Positions 1-11,189 are shown, counted from the stretch's first letter. The stretch is 64,000 bases of DNA from Thamnaconus septentrionalis (GCA_009823395.1 CM020518.1:14638501-14702500); one strand, 5' to 3'. Notes: generated from the sequence alone by a model not told the origin. A program made the numbers and translations.

Positions 1-121
1 AAAAAAATAAAAGAAGTACATTGTTGTAAAGGTCGCACGGACTCACACGCTTAGATAACCACATTAATTATGCTGGGCTGGATTCTCGGAAAGAAAGAAA
101 AAAAAAACAACAACATGTGTG

Positions 122-156
<35 letters not shown>

Positions 157-1502
157 TGTTTGTGCCTGAATTCCCCAGTTAGCGTCGCTTATCGCCGCCG
201 AGGGGCTCGACGCCCAGCAGCTCATAATGAGGGAGGGGAAATGCACGCCAATCACGGCGAGCCGGTCAAAGCCTGCACATCTGCAAATCTAATGAAGCCT
301 TTTCTCAAAATAAACCTGGCAAGCGTTTTTCCGCAGAGCGCCGCGAGAGGATGAAAGCGGCGAAGAACGGGGCGTCGTCCGCAAATTTGATTATGAATGC
401 CCGAGGCATCCGTCGAAGGAGACAAGGTGGGAATGCATGGCAAAGCAAGCGGCCGGACTCTGCCGAGGCCTGCTGCCCTTTTCCTAAATGGAAGTCCGAT
501 AAAAAAAAATTTCTTTATATAAACTGATCTTATTTTGGAGGAGCGTTTCGATTTTTTCCAATTTGAGGGCCCTTCAAAATGACTCTCGTTTGAAGATCAG
601 CAAAGCAGTGCAAGATGTTTTTATTTTTAACCTCTTTTCAATCTCTTTGAAAATATATATTAAAAAAAAAACCCTCAGAGGAAATACTTTAAATAGCTGG
701 AATATACCAACCATGGCAACACTGTATACTATACAACTACTAAATACCCACTTTTTGGCTTTGAGCTCCTCCTCCCTGGACCTGGTCAGGGTTTGCATAG
801 ATTCTCTACTCGGTGCTCAATTGGATCAGAATGTCAGATGAGCCTAAACTGGGCGGAGGGCGAGAGCGGGTCGCGTGTGCATGTGTCTGTCTTGTCTGTC
901 GGCCGGACTCGAAACTCTCCCTCGCTTTGTGTTCACACGGGCCTCCGGCCTGTGATGATCCTGTTACATATGCAAACCACATAAATCCAGTTGGCTGCGT
1001 GTTTGAGGCTGAGAGGATGAAGAAGTGAGGGGAAAACAGCGGGGTGTGTGCTATTGGATCCCTGGGCAGAGGAGCAGAACGAGGACAATGCGCAGGCGGG
1101 AACGAGGGACAACCATCAGGCACTCAGGTGTGCGACTCACTCTCGCGGCGGCGGCCGCATTACTCAAAGCGGAAGGCAGATCACGGAGTCATGACGGCGA
1201 CGGCAAGCCATCATTGCCATCGCTACCATTACCTCCGGAATGAGCGGCGCAGCAGGGCGCAGGGAGCCGCGTCGCTGCTGCTCCCATCAGACATGCAAAT
1301 GATCCACACGTTAAGACGCAGCTGGGTGAGACTCGCTGCTACAGCTACACGTCGGTCATGATTTCTGGACAATTTCGGGCCGCGTTGGAGAACAACTTGA
1401 TGTGCAAGAAAAAGTGGAAATATAATCAGTCTATCTTTAGATTGTCAGGGTTTTGCAACGATATTGAAACCTGGAAAACAGCTGATAGAAAGAGAAACAG
1501 AC
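1..1502 (-). other. vav2: vav2 intron, downstream end open at window edge
   Basis: Non-coding DNA following the exon that ends at 1503. The next expected vav2 exon (DH domain, continuing after the E-F-K-E-R segment) was looked for on the minus strand and not seen, so this intron is at least 1.5 kb and runs off the left edge. It holds a (GT)n microsatellite at 123-152 and a moderately CpG-rich stretch around 1080-1350, but no other recognisable element. Confidence 0.7.
123..152. repeat. (GT)n microsatellite
   Basis: About 15 uninterrupted GT units, then an imperfect GGGTGTGTTTGTG tail. It causes the T-H and C-V runs in overlapping chance reading frames. Confidence 0.95.
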
Positions 1503-1603
1503 CTTTCTTTGAATTCCAGGAAGATCTTCCCCAGCCCGCATCCACCAGTGACCATGTTCATCTCGATGGCTCGCAGGAGGGCAAAGTGGACTCTGATCAC
1601 ATC
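1503..1603 (-). CDS. vav2: vav2 internal exon, DH domain (D-V-I-R-V-H to F-K-E-R)
   Basis: This 101-nt exon encodes 33 codons plus two bases: DVIRVHFALLRAIEMNMVTG, then G-C-G-L-G-K-I-F-L-E-F-K-E and the first two bases of an Arg or Ser codon. It matches the part of the Vav2 DH domain that in human reads DLIKVH...FLRAID...FKER. The DH domain is the catalytic module that exchanges GDP for GTP on Rac/Rho GTPases at the membrane. The acceptor is TTCGCAG at 1610-1604. The donor is GTCTGT at 1502-1497, which keeps GT and the G at +5 but has C instead of A/G at +3, so it is weaker than the other donors of this gene. The exon starts in phase 0, following the exon that ends at 2918 in phase 0. The identification is strong; the exact donor position is slightly less certain because of the unusual site. 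Confidence 0.9.
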
Positions 1604-2065
1604 CTGCGAAAATTGAAAAAAACAAAACAAAAAAGAAAAACAAAAAACACGAATCAATTTGCAGTAATTTACAGCTTTCTTAAACATATTTACATCTATA
1701 AAAGTACAAAAAATATTTTTTTTTTAAATAAGTTTGGTTCATATCATTATGTTGGGATGTGTTATAAACATATCATGGAAAAAAAAAACGCTTTTTCTTT
1801 CGAAAATAATAGATAAACACCAAAATGAGTCGAGAGTTAATGTTTTCTTTTCTTACAAAATGATTTTGCAGTTAATCGTCAAGCAAGTCAGTGTTTGACT
1901 GTGGATGCATTGTACACTTCAGCTTGACAGTGGTTGTTAACAATTTCAACACTACTTAAAACTTTAAATATTAGTGTGGGTTCCAAGCAACAGTTGGTCT
2001 AATAATCTATTTCACCAAGGGAAAAAAAACAACAAAAAACAAAAAGCATTTCAATGATTTTCCAC

Positions 2066-2089
2066 GCACACACACACACACACACACAC
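2066..2089. repeat. (CA)n microsatellite
   Basis: About 12 CA units inside the vav2 intron. Confidence 0.9.
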
Positions 2090-2142
2090 GCAGAATCATC
2101 ATAATCACATATCCACAGCTCAAAATAACTCTGAACAGTTGG

Positions 2143-2395
2143 TTGATACCAGATCTACAAGCTGAGCCACAGTTGGCAGAGCCACTGAAGGGTCGGCGGT
2201 TCAGAACCCGGCTTCAACTGTCCACATGTCAAAGTGCCCTTGTGCAAGGCACTGATGGCCAAATTGCTCCCAGTGCACCCGACAGCGCCTTGCAATGCAG
2301 TAGCCGTTCATTGGTTCCTGAGTGTATGTGTGTGTGTGTGTGTGTGATGGGCTACCACGAAGATGCTGAAAAGTGCAGTACCATTTTTGTAATAT
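2143..2395 (+). repeat. SINE-like element (teleost CCTTG.GCAAG.CA type)
   Basis: Segments in order match the common tRNA-derived fish SINE layout. There is a pol III B-box-like GGTTCAGAACC near 2199, then CCACATGTCAAAGTG, CCCTTGTGCAAGGCACTGA and CCAAATTGCTCCCAGTGCAC. A (GT)n run follows at about 2326-2346, and the 3' end is ATGCTGAAAAGTGCAGTACC. It is inserted antisense to vav2. Family assignment is from memory of fish repeats, and the exact ends are not defined because no clear target duplication was seen. Confidence 0.6.
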
Positions 2396-2917
2396 AATAT
2401 TTTTATATATTTAATATAATATAATATTCATTTGTATAACATCCATGCCTATCTAATTAATTATTGGTTAATCATTGATTAATCATAGTCATGGTTTTAA
2501 AATGCTGTGAAAACACAAAGGAAACTGTAAAAAAAAAAAAACACAACTTATTCACCTTCTATTTTACATTCATAATATTTGAGCAACAATTTGCCCAAAA
2601 GTTCTGCCAACAAGTGTCCAGTATCTTACACTGTGAGTGATCTTTTGCTCAACGGATGCTGAAGAATGATTGTAAAAGATGTGACCCGGAGGTGGTATTC
2701 CGCTTCCGAACAGCATCCAAGCACATCAGCAACATTTCCCCCCCCCATATGGTTGTGACCTTTGCATACCATTACACCTCTAATATGCATGCGAGCATAC
2801 AACGTGTCCCGTCATTCACTCACCCTTCCGTATACACATTGAATTATTCACGCAAAGGCGCGGCAGGCGCCGACGTGGTGGATGTACACGTATCCGTGTG
2901 CTCCGGCGGATCCTCAC

Positions 2918-2986
2918 CTCTAGGTTGACAAAGATAGCCTCCATTTCCTGTGGACTCAAGACCTGGTTCAACGGGATCATGTAGTT
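2918..2986 (-). CDS. vav2: vav2 internal exon, DH domain (N-Y-M-I-P-L to V-N-L-E)
   Basis: This 69-nt exon of exactly 23 codons encodes NYMIPLNQVLSPQEMEAIFV followed by N-L-E. It aligns with the human Vav2 DH segment [23 protein letters not shown] and fits Vav2 better than Vav1 (F-L-K-P-L) or Vav3 (F-M-A-P-L). It forms part of the DH helical bundle that contacts the GTPase. The acceptor is TTTTTTCAG ending at 2987, after a polypyrimidine tract; the donor is GTGAG at 2917-2913. Phase is 0 at both ends, so it joins directly to D-I-E-K upstream and D-V-I-R downstream. It lies in a 2.3-kb intron-rich stretch between the exons at 4686-4784 and 1503-1603. Confidence 0.96.
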
Positions 2987-4685
2987 CTGAAAAAAGGAAA
3001 GAAAAAAAAAAAAGAATTAGATTTGAGAGAAATTTGACAACTTTAATGAAGCAGGTGCTTAAGAGTGTAAAAAAATAGATAGATCGAAAGATCGATAGAT
3101 CTAAAAGAAAAGTGCTCACATAAAAACAATAGCTTTAGAAAGCTTTTTGGCTAAATTTGAAAGCCTGTCCCAGCATGAAAATCATTACCAGACAAAGATT
3201 TCAAAGGATGGAAGGGATCCAGTGTAAAGTGACCTAATCACCGCCTGTAATAAATAACATACAATCACGCTGCTCTCCAGTGCTGCACTGTGTGCGCAAA
3301 TCAGCAGATTGCATGCTGCTTTTCCAACGTTGTTTTATGGTTGTCACATTCCATCATCGACACAATAACAAATACATCAACGAAGAAGCAATCCGGGGAT
3401 GACAGGCTTTATTAACCCCGACTCAATTAAGCCTAACGGGTCCTCTGATCGTGAGGAGGTTATTTATTCTCATTTAGGTCTCGCGTGGAGCCTGCCGAGG
3501 AAGCGCAGGGCACACATTCAGCTTAATGAAATTAGGGGAGCCGGGTGATTTGTGGCGCTCCATCAAGCCGCGGATGAAATATGTCAACACGGGAAGTGAT
3601 GTGTTCGCAGCGCTCATTATCACGCTGCCGTGTTCCCCTCCAGCCAAAATGTGTTCTTTTGTTTCAACGTCTTATGTGTTTACTACTAACTACCAACTAG
3701 TAGAGTTTATTTTTTATTTAGAACTGTGGCCATCTTTGCTCTCAGTTTTTAGAGGCAATAGGTCATTTTCATAAGGTAGTAATAAAAACTAGGTTGAGAT
3801 GCGCTAGTGCTGTCAATTCTTCTGGATGTTGTTTCTTATTTCTTTTCACGCCCTATCTGTCTGTCTGTTGACAACAAACCCCGTCTGTCCTTGTGTTTAC
3901 AATGCTAACTGGGCATGCGTGCATGTTAGTGGATGTGAGTCACCGCTTTAACTGCCTGCCTCAACTTTAGAAAAGACATGCAAATAGCTCAAATGTGCTC
4001 CAAATGAAAGCTAATTAGCTAAAATGATGCTGGACATATCCCTAAATCCAAAGTTGCCTTTTGTTAACCAAAACGGTTGCACCAATGTGTTTCAAAGTGG
4101 ACCATTGTCTGTGACAGACCCGCATTCTGTCTTGTCTCTTGCGGTGAAAATATATCTCATATTAACACTTTAAGGCAAGGTGCAAGAGCAGCGTTTGAGA
4201 CAAAAAAGATTGTCTGAATATTTCACACAAAATCTTAAAAATTTAAAGTTCTTTCTAGCCTATATGCAGCACAATCATTTTCATCTTTCCTTTAAAAAAG
4301 AAATATTTCATTTGTTAAAAGCAGACAGACAAAGAGAAATTGCGCCAAATCTCGAGCTCATAGAAGCCCAAGGTTCAAAAATCAGGCGGCCAATTCAGGT
4401 CCAGACAGGAAATGAGCAAAAAGGTTCTCTGAGGCAAATTCACTCCCAGCGGAGCACCTTGGCTAATAATAACCAAATCAATCAGTTCCTGTGACATTTG
4501 TGCCACCCAGAGAACCTGCCAATAGGTGACATTTCCATGCTGAGACGTCAGCCCACGGCCTTGGGCAGCAACAATGAAGTGGCAAAAGGAAACTGTTCGG
4601 CTGCCCACGCCTGCACCTAAAATACCCATATTTTGACACAGAAAATTACATGTGCTCAAACAAGTGCACACGCCGTGGCACTCAC
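2987..4685 (-). other. vav2: vav2 intron (1.7 kb)
   Basis: This intron is bounded by donor GTGAG (4685-4681) and acceptor TTTTCAG. The stretch 3390-3610 is of mixed base composition with several TAAT/ATTA cores and no repeat signature, unlike the AT-rich remainder. No coding sequence was seen. Confidence 0.85.
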
Positions 4686-4784
4686 CTTCTCAATGTCCTC
4701 TAAAGTCTTGTAGTACTTTGCTTCCGTCTCATGGATCTCCACCAAGCAGCAGTTTCTTTTGTCGTCTTCTGACATGCCCATTTT
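4686..4784 (-). CDS. vav2: vav2 internal exon, start of DH domain (K-M-G-M-S to D-I-E-K)
   Basis: This 99-nt exon of 33 codons encodes [20 protein letters not shown] followed by [13 protein letters not shown]. By eye it differs from human Vav2 at only about four positions (S/T, V/L, H/Q, K/R). It is the diagnostic exon for the gene, since Vav3 reads F-E-D-D-I-R-S-C-C and Vav1 differs further. The E-I-x-E-T-E-A-K-Y stretch is the first conserved block of DH domains; its Glu helps hold the GTPase switch region in RhoGEFs generally. The acceptor is CTCTAG (4790-4785) and the donor GTGAG (4685-4681). Phase is 0 at both ends, joining the I-R-Y-M-Q microexon to N-Y-M-I-P-L. Confidence 0.97.
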
Positions 4785-6203
4785 CTAGAGCGAGATCAAG
4801 AAACGCAACAAGTCAACCAAAAATACTGATTATGATTTTCATGTTTTTACAACAAAGACAATGGTAGAACGATTTTTCTTGAATTTTTTTGGTGGCGTAA
4901 TATAGGTTAGCATTTACCTCACAGGTGTGTTTTCAGTGTGATTATTATTCATTTTAAAAACTAATTTTAGGAACCTGTACATGACCGAAAGTAGATCTCA
5001 GATTGAAAGCAGAAAAATAACTGCCAAAACAAACAAAATACAATATCAGTTATGAATTTCAAGCTCATCTATTCATTTCCTGACAAATGCCTGAGTTGTC
5101 TCTTTGCCTATTTAATTATCCCCATACAATAAGGCAGCGCAAGTTTTGTTTCCTTCCCAACCAATCAATTTACATTTGAAACAGCCCGACAATGCAATCA
5201 CAACATGCTGCTGCTGAAAATTACAGCGGGCGTGATGTTGCCCGTGAGGGATGACATGACTCAAGTGGGCCGTTTTACTCCGATTCAACTTATTATCACG
5301 GATATTAAGCTGATTACATTTGGCTAATTGATTTTCATTATGTCCAACCATGATTGGAGACCCACAGCTGGTGAAAATTGGACAAAAAAAAAACCTGGAG
5401 CCCCTAATTATATAAGGAGGTTTTGGGTTGGCTGAGGTTAAAACAGGTCCCTGGACAATAGTCCGAATAATTCTGACCGACTGCCGAGGCTTCCGTAGTT
5501 AAAGTGATAGAGTGAGTGCAAGACTTATGTGTTGCTGTACGTGTGGGCAGGCTGACTGACAGAGAAACTTGCGTGGATGTATAAGTCAGTGACTAATGGG
5601 CTGCTCCTTTACAGGCATGCAAAAACAGATGGATTGCAGTGGGGCGGTGAAGGATGAAAAAGGATGCAGTGTTTACGACGTGGGCGACTTCGTGTGTGAA
5701 CATGCGTAGGTGCAGCTACACTTCTCTAGTCACGCATGTACGATATACATTGTCGTTAATCCATGCGGATAGGCATCGGAAGAGCGATGATAAAGTCAGA
5801 AGTTGGATGAGGGCCACGCTATCTTTGCCCCGAGACTCGGCTGAGCTGTTTCTGGCTGGCGAAAACCGACGCCGATGGAAAAACTGGGCGGAGCAACGTT
5901 CAAATTCAGATCCAGGTCGAGCCTCCATCCGGCGCGCATTTAAACCGGCTGTACGACGTTCACACGCCTGGACCTTTCGAGGCTGCCAGCTGGTGGTCTG
6001 CCATCATCCGTCCCCCTTGCTCCCCCCCTCTGCACCAGCCTGTGACTTAACCGGCAGGAAACACTCTGGGGACGCTGGGAGTTTGTTTTAATGAAGTCAT
6101 CCAGGGGACTTAGGAAAAAGGATTTGCGTCTTTGTGCCAGTGTGTGTGTGTGTGTGTGGATGTATGTGTGCGTGTTGGTTTTCAAAGCGCAGCAAACACT
6201 CAC
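4785..6203 (-). other. vav2: vav2 intron (1.4 kb)
   Basis: This intron lies between the microexon and the first DH exon. It is unique-looking DNA with a CpG-richer part at 5640-6060, which sustains chance reading frames, and a (GT)n run at about 6141-6158. No recognisable element or coding sequence was seen. Confidence 0.85.
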
Positions 6204-6218
6204 CTGCATGTATCTGAT
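6204..6218 (-). CDS. vav2: vav2 15-nt microexon (I-R-Y-M-Q)
   Basis: The 15 bases ATCAGATACATGCAG encode I-R-Y-M-Q. They lie between acceptor ...CATGCTGCAG (ending 6219) and donor GTGAGTG (from 6203). In human Vav2 the same five residues sit between Q-Q-P-M and K-M-G-M-T, exactly where this exon must be placed to join the flanking phase-0 exons. Length is a multiple of three, so inclusion or skipping keeps the frame. The segment links the acidic autoinhibitory region to the DH domain, so its presence could affect how the inhibitory helix reaches the DH surface; that functional point is inference. It is too short to be found by ORF length but is supported on both sides by splice sites and phase. 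Confidence 0.92.
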
Positions 6219-6817
6219 CTGCAGCATGGTAAAGGCAAAAGCAGTAGGAGTCAAAGGAAAGTAGCACACATCTAAAGCGATAAATCAGCGTTGCCTTGGT
6301 GAGAGAAGCAGCTGCCGCCTACCCAGAAGTTGCACAATGACGTCTTTGGTCAATTTGCATTGTAAGTAATTTACATCTATTGGCATCACATGCAGAGAAA
6401 GGATTGAGCTTTTGTTTGAGTTCCCCAAGCCTAAAAAAGAAAACCTCTATATATGTTTATGTCACCCTTCTATTAGACAAAAAATTGGGTGAGCTATTAC
6501 TGTTCACTTGTATTCTACACTCTACTGCAAAATGTATTGTGAAGTACAGTATTAATCAGACTTTGAGTGACCTGGCTTGCAAATGCACAATTCACTCCGC
6601 AGCCAAACGATGTTGGAGATCTGTGGCTGCTGCACAGTGGCAAACCACCAGCGCACTTGGAGACTAAGGTCGCAAAGGTTCAGACAGACACTGCTTGTCC
6701 AAGTGCTGCGTCTCCAGGCTGCGTTTCTTTTACACTACACGTGTCATTCCCTTCAAGGCAAAACACTTTTAAAAAAAAAAAAGGCTTTTTTCCCCCTCAA
6801 ACATCAAGAGTTCTCAC
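6219..6817 (-). other. vav2: vav2 intron (0.6 kb)
   Basis: This is the shortest intron seen, bounded by donor GTGAG (6817-6813) and acceptor CTGCAG. It has no recognisable repeat apart from a poly(A) run at 6771-6782 (poly(T) in the transcript). Confidence 0.85.
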
Positions 6818-6923
6818 CATGGGTTGTCGTACTTCCACCTTAATAATGTCCTCGTAGATGTCATCCCCATCATCCTCGCATGGCACACAGTCATAGATGT
6901 CGTCCTCACCCAAGTCATGCTCA
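6818..6923 (-). CDS. vav2: vav2 internal exon, acidic region with regulatory tyrosines
   Basis: This 106-nt exon starts with one base that completes an Asp codon. It then encodes [20 protein letters not shown] followed by [15 protein letters not shown]. It matches human Vav2 residues of about 150-186. The tyrosines in D-I-Y-D-C and D-I-Y-E-D correspond to human Tyr159 and Tyr172. In the Vav family these pack against the DH domain and are phosphorylated by Src/Syk-family or receptor kinases to relieve autoinhibition. Compared with my recollection of human, there is one extra Asp (G-E-D-D-I-Y versus G-E-D-I-Y). The acceptor is CTCTGCAG (ending 6924), the donor GTGAG (6817-6813). Phase is 2 in and 0 out, consistent with both neighbours. 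Confidence 0.96.
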
Positions 6924-7532
6924 CTGCAGAGAGAAAAAAAAAACAGCACTTGACCACTGTGATGCCACAGAAACAAAATTCATCCCGTGAGGATCAGTGG
7001 AAAGTGCTGGGAAAGACCATCGAAGTGAATATTATTTTATTTTATTTTTTGATGAACATCATCCGGATAAATCATACTGGTGTTTCACGTGACGGAACAC
7101 AAAACCTGATGTCCGCAAACCCCCACAGGGTTATGTTGGTTGGAGCATCATTTCCTTTCAATGTGTTTCTATCACTTTGGCACCCAGCAAGCTAACTGAC
7201 CTTTAATTAGGCGAGCAGCCAGCTGAGCAAAGTGTGGAAGTTGGGACCCTCAAACACTGACTGCTACGTGGAAGCAATTGCTGTTGTTTGGAATGTTACT
7301 GGGAGAGTGAAGAAGCATCTGCAGGAATGAGCTTGGTAACAGGGCTCAATCCATTTAGTTAATAAACCACTAAGTAAATGGGTGAAGTAATACATCGGAG
7401 ATGCTTTCGTTAATCCATTTCTAATGGATAAAACCTTGGCCTGAAGGAGAGGTTGTCAGGTGGTAACTTGCCTGGGGTCGGTAAGGTGTAGCACACTACT
7501 CAGAGCCAAAAGGGGATACGAAGCAACTTGAA

Positions 7533-7561
7533 CCACAGCCAATCAGAATGATTGGCTGTGG
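7533..7561. repeat. Perfect inverted repeat with two opposed CCAAT boxes
   Basis: Arms of 13 bp (CCACAGCCAATCA and its exact complement) are separated by GAA. Each arm carries the sequence AGCCAATCA, a good CCAAT-box match, so the site presents convergent CCAAT motifs. Whether it binds NF-Y or is only a mutational palindrome cannot be told from sequence. Confidence 0.85.
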
Positions 7562-7654
7562 CTGGAGACTCATGATGGGAATAGCCAAGAGAAGAGGATG
7601 ATGATTCTGTTTTATTCTCAAGGAGCAGTTGTGTTTTTACCATTGAGTATGTAA

Positions 7655-7915
7655 AAATAAATTGATAAAACTTCCGGGTTCAAGGTGGTGTCCAATGTGG
7701 AAGTCTAAAGCCTGCATTCTATCAATTGGCCACCAGGGACCAATAACAATGGTTGCAAAAAGACCACCAATTTAAATTGCTAGCAAAGAAAAAAAATACA
7801 TCAATTTTGTCTATTTCAGTCTAATTTTGAGTAAAATCACTTCTGGTACGTCAAGACGACGCTGACCAAGGAGTCTCTCGGCCTCAGAATGGGTGACGTC
7901 ACAATAACTCCGTCC
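7655..7915. repeat. Degenerate teleost interspersed repeat (tentative)
   Basis: Phrases such as AGCCTGCATTCTATC followed by TGGCCACCAGGGA, then ATGGGTGACGTCAC and CCGTCCATCTTGACAGC, recur in fish genomes as part of an interspersed repeat. I recognise them from memory only. The ends and class (SINE or MITE) are not determined. Confidence 0.35.
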
Positions 7916-8724
7916 ATCTTGACAGCTAATGTTTTTTTTGTTTTTTGTTTATTTCAACCTGTGTTATGCCTATGTGTGCTTTTAAGTGTGACTGATATAC
8001 AATATCAACGTCGGGATGTACATGACACAGAGAAAATGACAGCCAGAGACAATACAACTGCCCTTGATCAAATATTCAAATTGTGCCAATCTTGCCTCCG
8101 CAGCCACGATTTGAAGTTTTAATTGAGGTTGTGTGGTTCACCGACAGCTGCGCGCGTCTTCTCTTCTCATTGAGATTAAGTGGCTCATGATGAATGCAGA
8201 GGAGGCTGTGTGGGAGGACAGGGGTCATTCCGAGCCAGCCCACCACTATCTTCTCTCACCACCCCGAGACTACCAGATCCTTTTCTCTCTCTCTCTCTCG
8301 CTCTCCTATTTTTGAATAAGCAGATACTGGACTCAATTTGGCTGTAATCCCACTGAGACATGATGAAACGAGGGGAGGTCTCAGAGAGTCACATGAAGGT
8401 ATGAATACAAAGAGAGCGATGAGATGAATGGTCTTGTTGGGGGGAGGTAGAGGCAAAGAAACGTGTATAAATTCCTTGTGTTGTGTCTTGACGAAAATTA
8501 ATGAAAGCATGTCAGATGGATATTTCATTGATTTGCAATGACATCTATGTGCGTTTCCGTCCCCCACAGGGCCCATTTTGTCACTGACTGTTAATACCTC
8601 TTCAGCGCGATCAAGTCAATTCACATTATTTGTAAAGCTGTTTGATGATTGCGCATCGATTTGCCGTGCAGCACTTGCATAGCAAAGGGCTTCCGATAAA
8701 ATCATGTGATTTTACAAGATCAAA

Positions 8725-8757
8725 TAAAGCTGTCGACTTTCAACATCGACAGCTTTA
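8725..8757. repeat. Perfect inverted repeat (12-bp arms, 9-nt loop)
   Basis: TAAAGCTGTCGA and its exact complement TCGACAGCTTTA flank CTTTCAACA. It lies in a vav2 intron with no transposon ends around it. Confidence 0.85.
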
Positions 8758-11150
8758 AAGATTCCTTGAAACATTGTTCAGATTTCTGATTGGTGATGTA
8801 ATTATTGACCGAATTGACTGATACTTCACTCTCATGTGTAGGTCAAATAGTTCAAGTAAACCTAATCCAAGATCTGGAAGACATGACCAACCTCAGATTG
8901 GGTTTTGCAGAAACACAAGAAGCAATAGGAAAGCAGTGCTTAGAGTGCACATTTGTGTAAGATTTCCTCATTGATGTTTCTTGTACACTTTCTGCGTTTT
9001 TGTTCTTGTGCATGTGTATACGTCACAGTGCATCACTCATGGAAGGAGGGGGCGCAGAGTCCAGAGGCCTTGTGAATTAGGTCTTATTTTCTGTCTGATT
9101 ACACACTGACAGGCCAGAGGGTGTCCAGTGGGTTTGCACGCAAAACGCCCACTAGCCTTGGCTGTAAGGCCATAGTGCCATGGAGTTAAATCAGTGGAGA
9201 ACCGGAAGAAGTATGAGTCATCATCACAGAGCTACTGAGCATATGTCCCTGGAGGCCGTGCCGCACTCTAGGTTTGCAGATATACCGTGAGCTTTCGAAT
9301 GACTAAGAGCTGCAAGGGTTGGTAGTGTGGTTCCAGTTTGAGTTGATTTGAAGGAACCAGCTTTTCTAACAGTGTGCATGAAGCAAGATGAAATTATGCT
9401 GCGCACGCAGAGGTGGCAGCGACAAAGGAGAGCTCTTAAATTATATTATAGGGCCCATTATTTGTGTCCGCTCAGTTTATTTTTGATTGCTTTGGAAACC
9501 TATATGACAGTTGGTCTTCATTGCTAACAGTTAACATTAAATCACTTTACCACCCTATATATGCCTATAAAGTTGGCACTGAAGTCCAAACTGCACTAAG
9601 GGTGCCAGCAAAGGCCTTGTAGTTCTATTACTTCTCCACAACAGCGATGGATCTGTAGATACTGTGAGCCTAGCTTTAGTTCCATTTAGACATTTCCCTG
9701 TTTTGTGTCGACAATCTGTGAGGAAATATATACGAGTGGCAGTAAAGAATTATTGTGATACTTATATCTTCATGTACAGCATGTTTATTATTATTATACC
9801 CCAAGTGATTCACAAAAACAGGTGAGTATATCTACAAGTTATCTTGCTTAAAATAACAACGTAAATCCATGTATAAAACATTACACATGAACTGTTACTG
9901 ACTTGATATTCCATGTCTGGCCAAGGGATTAATGGGGCAAATTAAACCGCAGGTGTGCCGCAAACAGCCTGTGATGCTGGCTGCTTTGGAAATGAAATCT
10001 ATGCGTGTCTCAAAGCAGAAAAGAAGTCCCATTGCGGAGGATATTCCAGACCCCATCCCATCCCATTTCATGCTTTGTCGACCCCAGAATGGAGTCATTC
10101 CAGACAGGAAGTCAGAGTTATGCAAGACGAGGACTCAGCTTCCCGAAAGCCAGATGAGGAACGCGTGGATCAGGTATACAACATGAACCCTGCGGGACCT
10201 CAATTAGGTGACTCAAACACAGACCACGAGCCGTCCCATCACAGCATCTCAATCCCGTCCGTTTGCAACAGCGACTTCAAATTGAGCCCATGCTGGCGGC
10301 CTGAGGCCTTCACTCAGCAGGCCTGACGCGACTTCCTCTGACTTGACATTGTAAATATGGTAATCATCATCCGGCTTTGTGAGTGACCCCAGCTGCACCT
10401 CTCAAATAATACACAGCCAACCACAAAACACCCTCTCGTGTTTTTAGCTGCGCTTCTCGGTGCCCAGCAGGCACACTGACTCCAAAACTCTTCCAAAATA
10501 GAATCTAAAAAAAAAAACAAAAAGGGTTGCCCCTGTTAATCCACATTGTGCCTACTATGTGACTGAAGACTGGCGTTCCAGCTCCCTCGAGGCCCTTCAA
10601 GCGGACCGATTAAACCTTTTGGCTGCGCTCTTAAATCAATCTTTTCCTGCCCAGCTGTTGGAAAAGTCGTCAGTTTTTATATCTGGCTGCGAGTGAGGTC
10701 TTCAAATCTCCCCTGAATGCAATTCTTTGGATTGTTTTCCGTTGCAGTTAGTGTCCTTGGTCGCCTCGTTACTGGGATTTATAGCGCCACCGCATTGTTT
10801 TCCTGATCCCAGCCCGTTATAACTGTGACCCGCTTCTGAATCTTTATATTTGCACCTGTTACGTTTCTTACAAACTGTGATTTTAATGACGCCATACATC
10901 TTTTCCCCCCTTCATGCTGCTTTGAATGCCGTAAAGCGTTGAAAACAGGATTACTTGTTCGTGCTTTTATGCCTCCACACATCTGCGAGGCTTCACTTTA
11001 ATATCCATGGCTGGCTACAATCCATATAATATAAGGGGCAGCGGGAAGGCATGAAGCAATGAGAACGGAAGATTGAAGGCAATTGTTTTTAAGTAAATGT
11101 CTCTGCTCAAGTGAAATGCCAAATCCATATAATAACACCAATGGAGCTTG

Positions 11151-11189
11151 GAGGGGTGGGTGGGTGGTGGGTGGTGGGTGGGGGTGAGG
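11151..11189 (+). other. G-tract cluster with G-quadruplex potential
   Basis: At least six runs of three or more G are separated by one or two T/A bases (GGGGTGGGTGGGTGGTGGGT and onward). The G-rich strand is the vav2 template strand, so any quadruplex would form in DNA, while the pre-mRNA would be C-rich. Confidence 0.7.

Larger units (their letters stand above)
1604..2917 (-). other. vav2: vav2 intron between two DH exons (1.3 kb)
   Basis: This intron runs from donor GTGAG at 2917-2913 to acceptor TTCGCAG at 1610-1604. It contains a (CA)n run near 2066-2089, a SINE-like repeat at about 2143-2395 and AT-rich DNA at 2395-2480. No coding sequence was seen. Confidence 0.85.
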
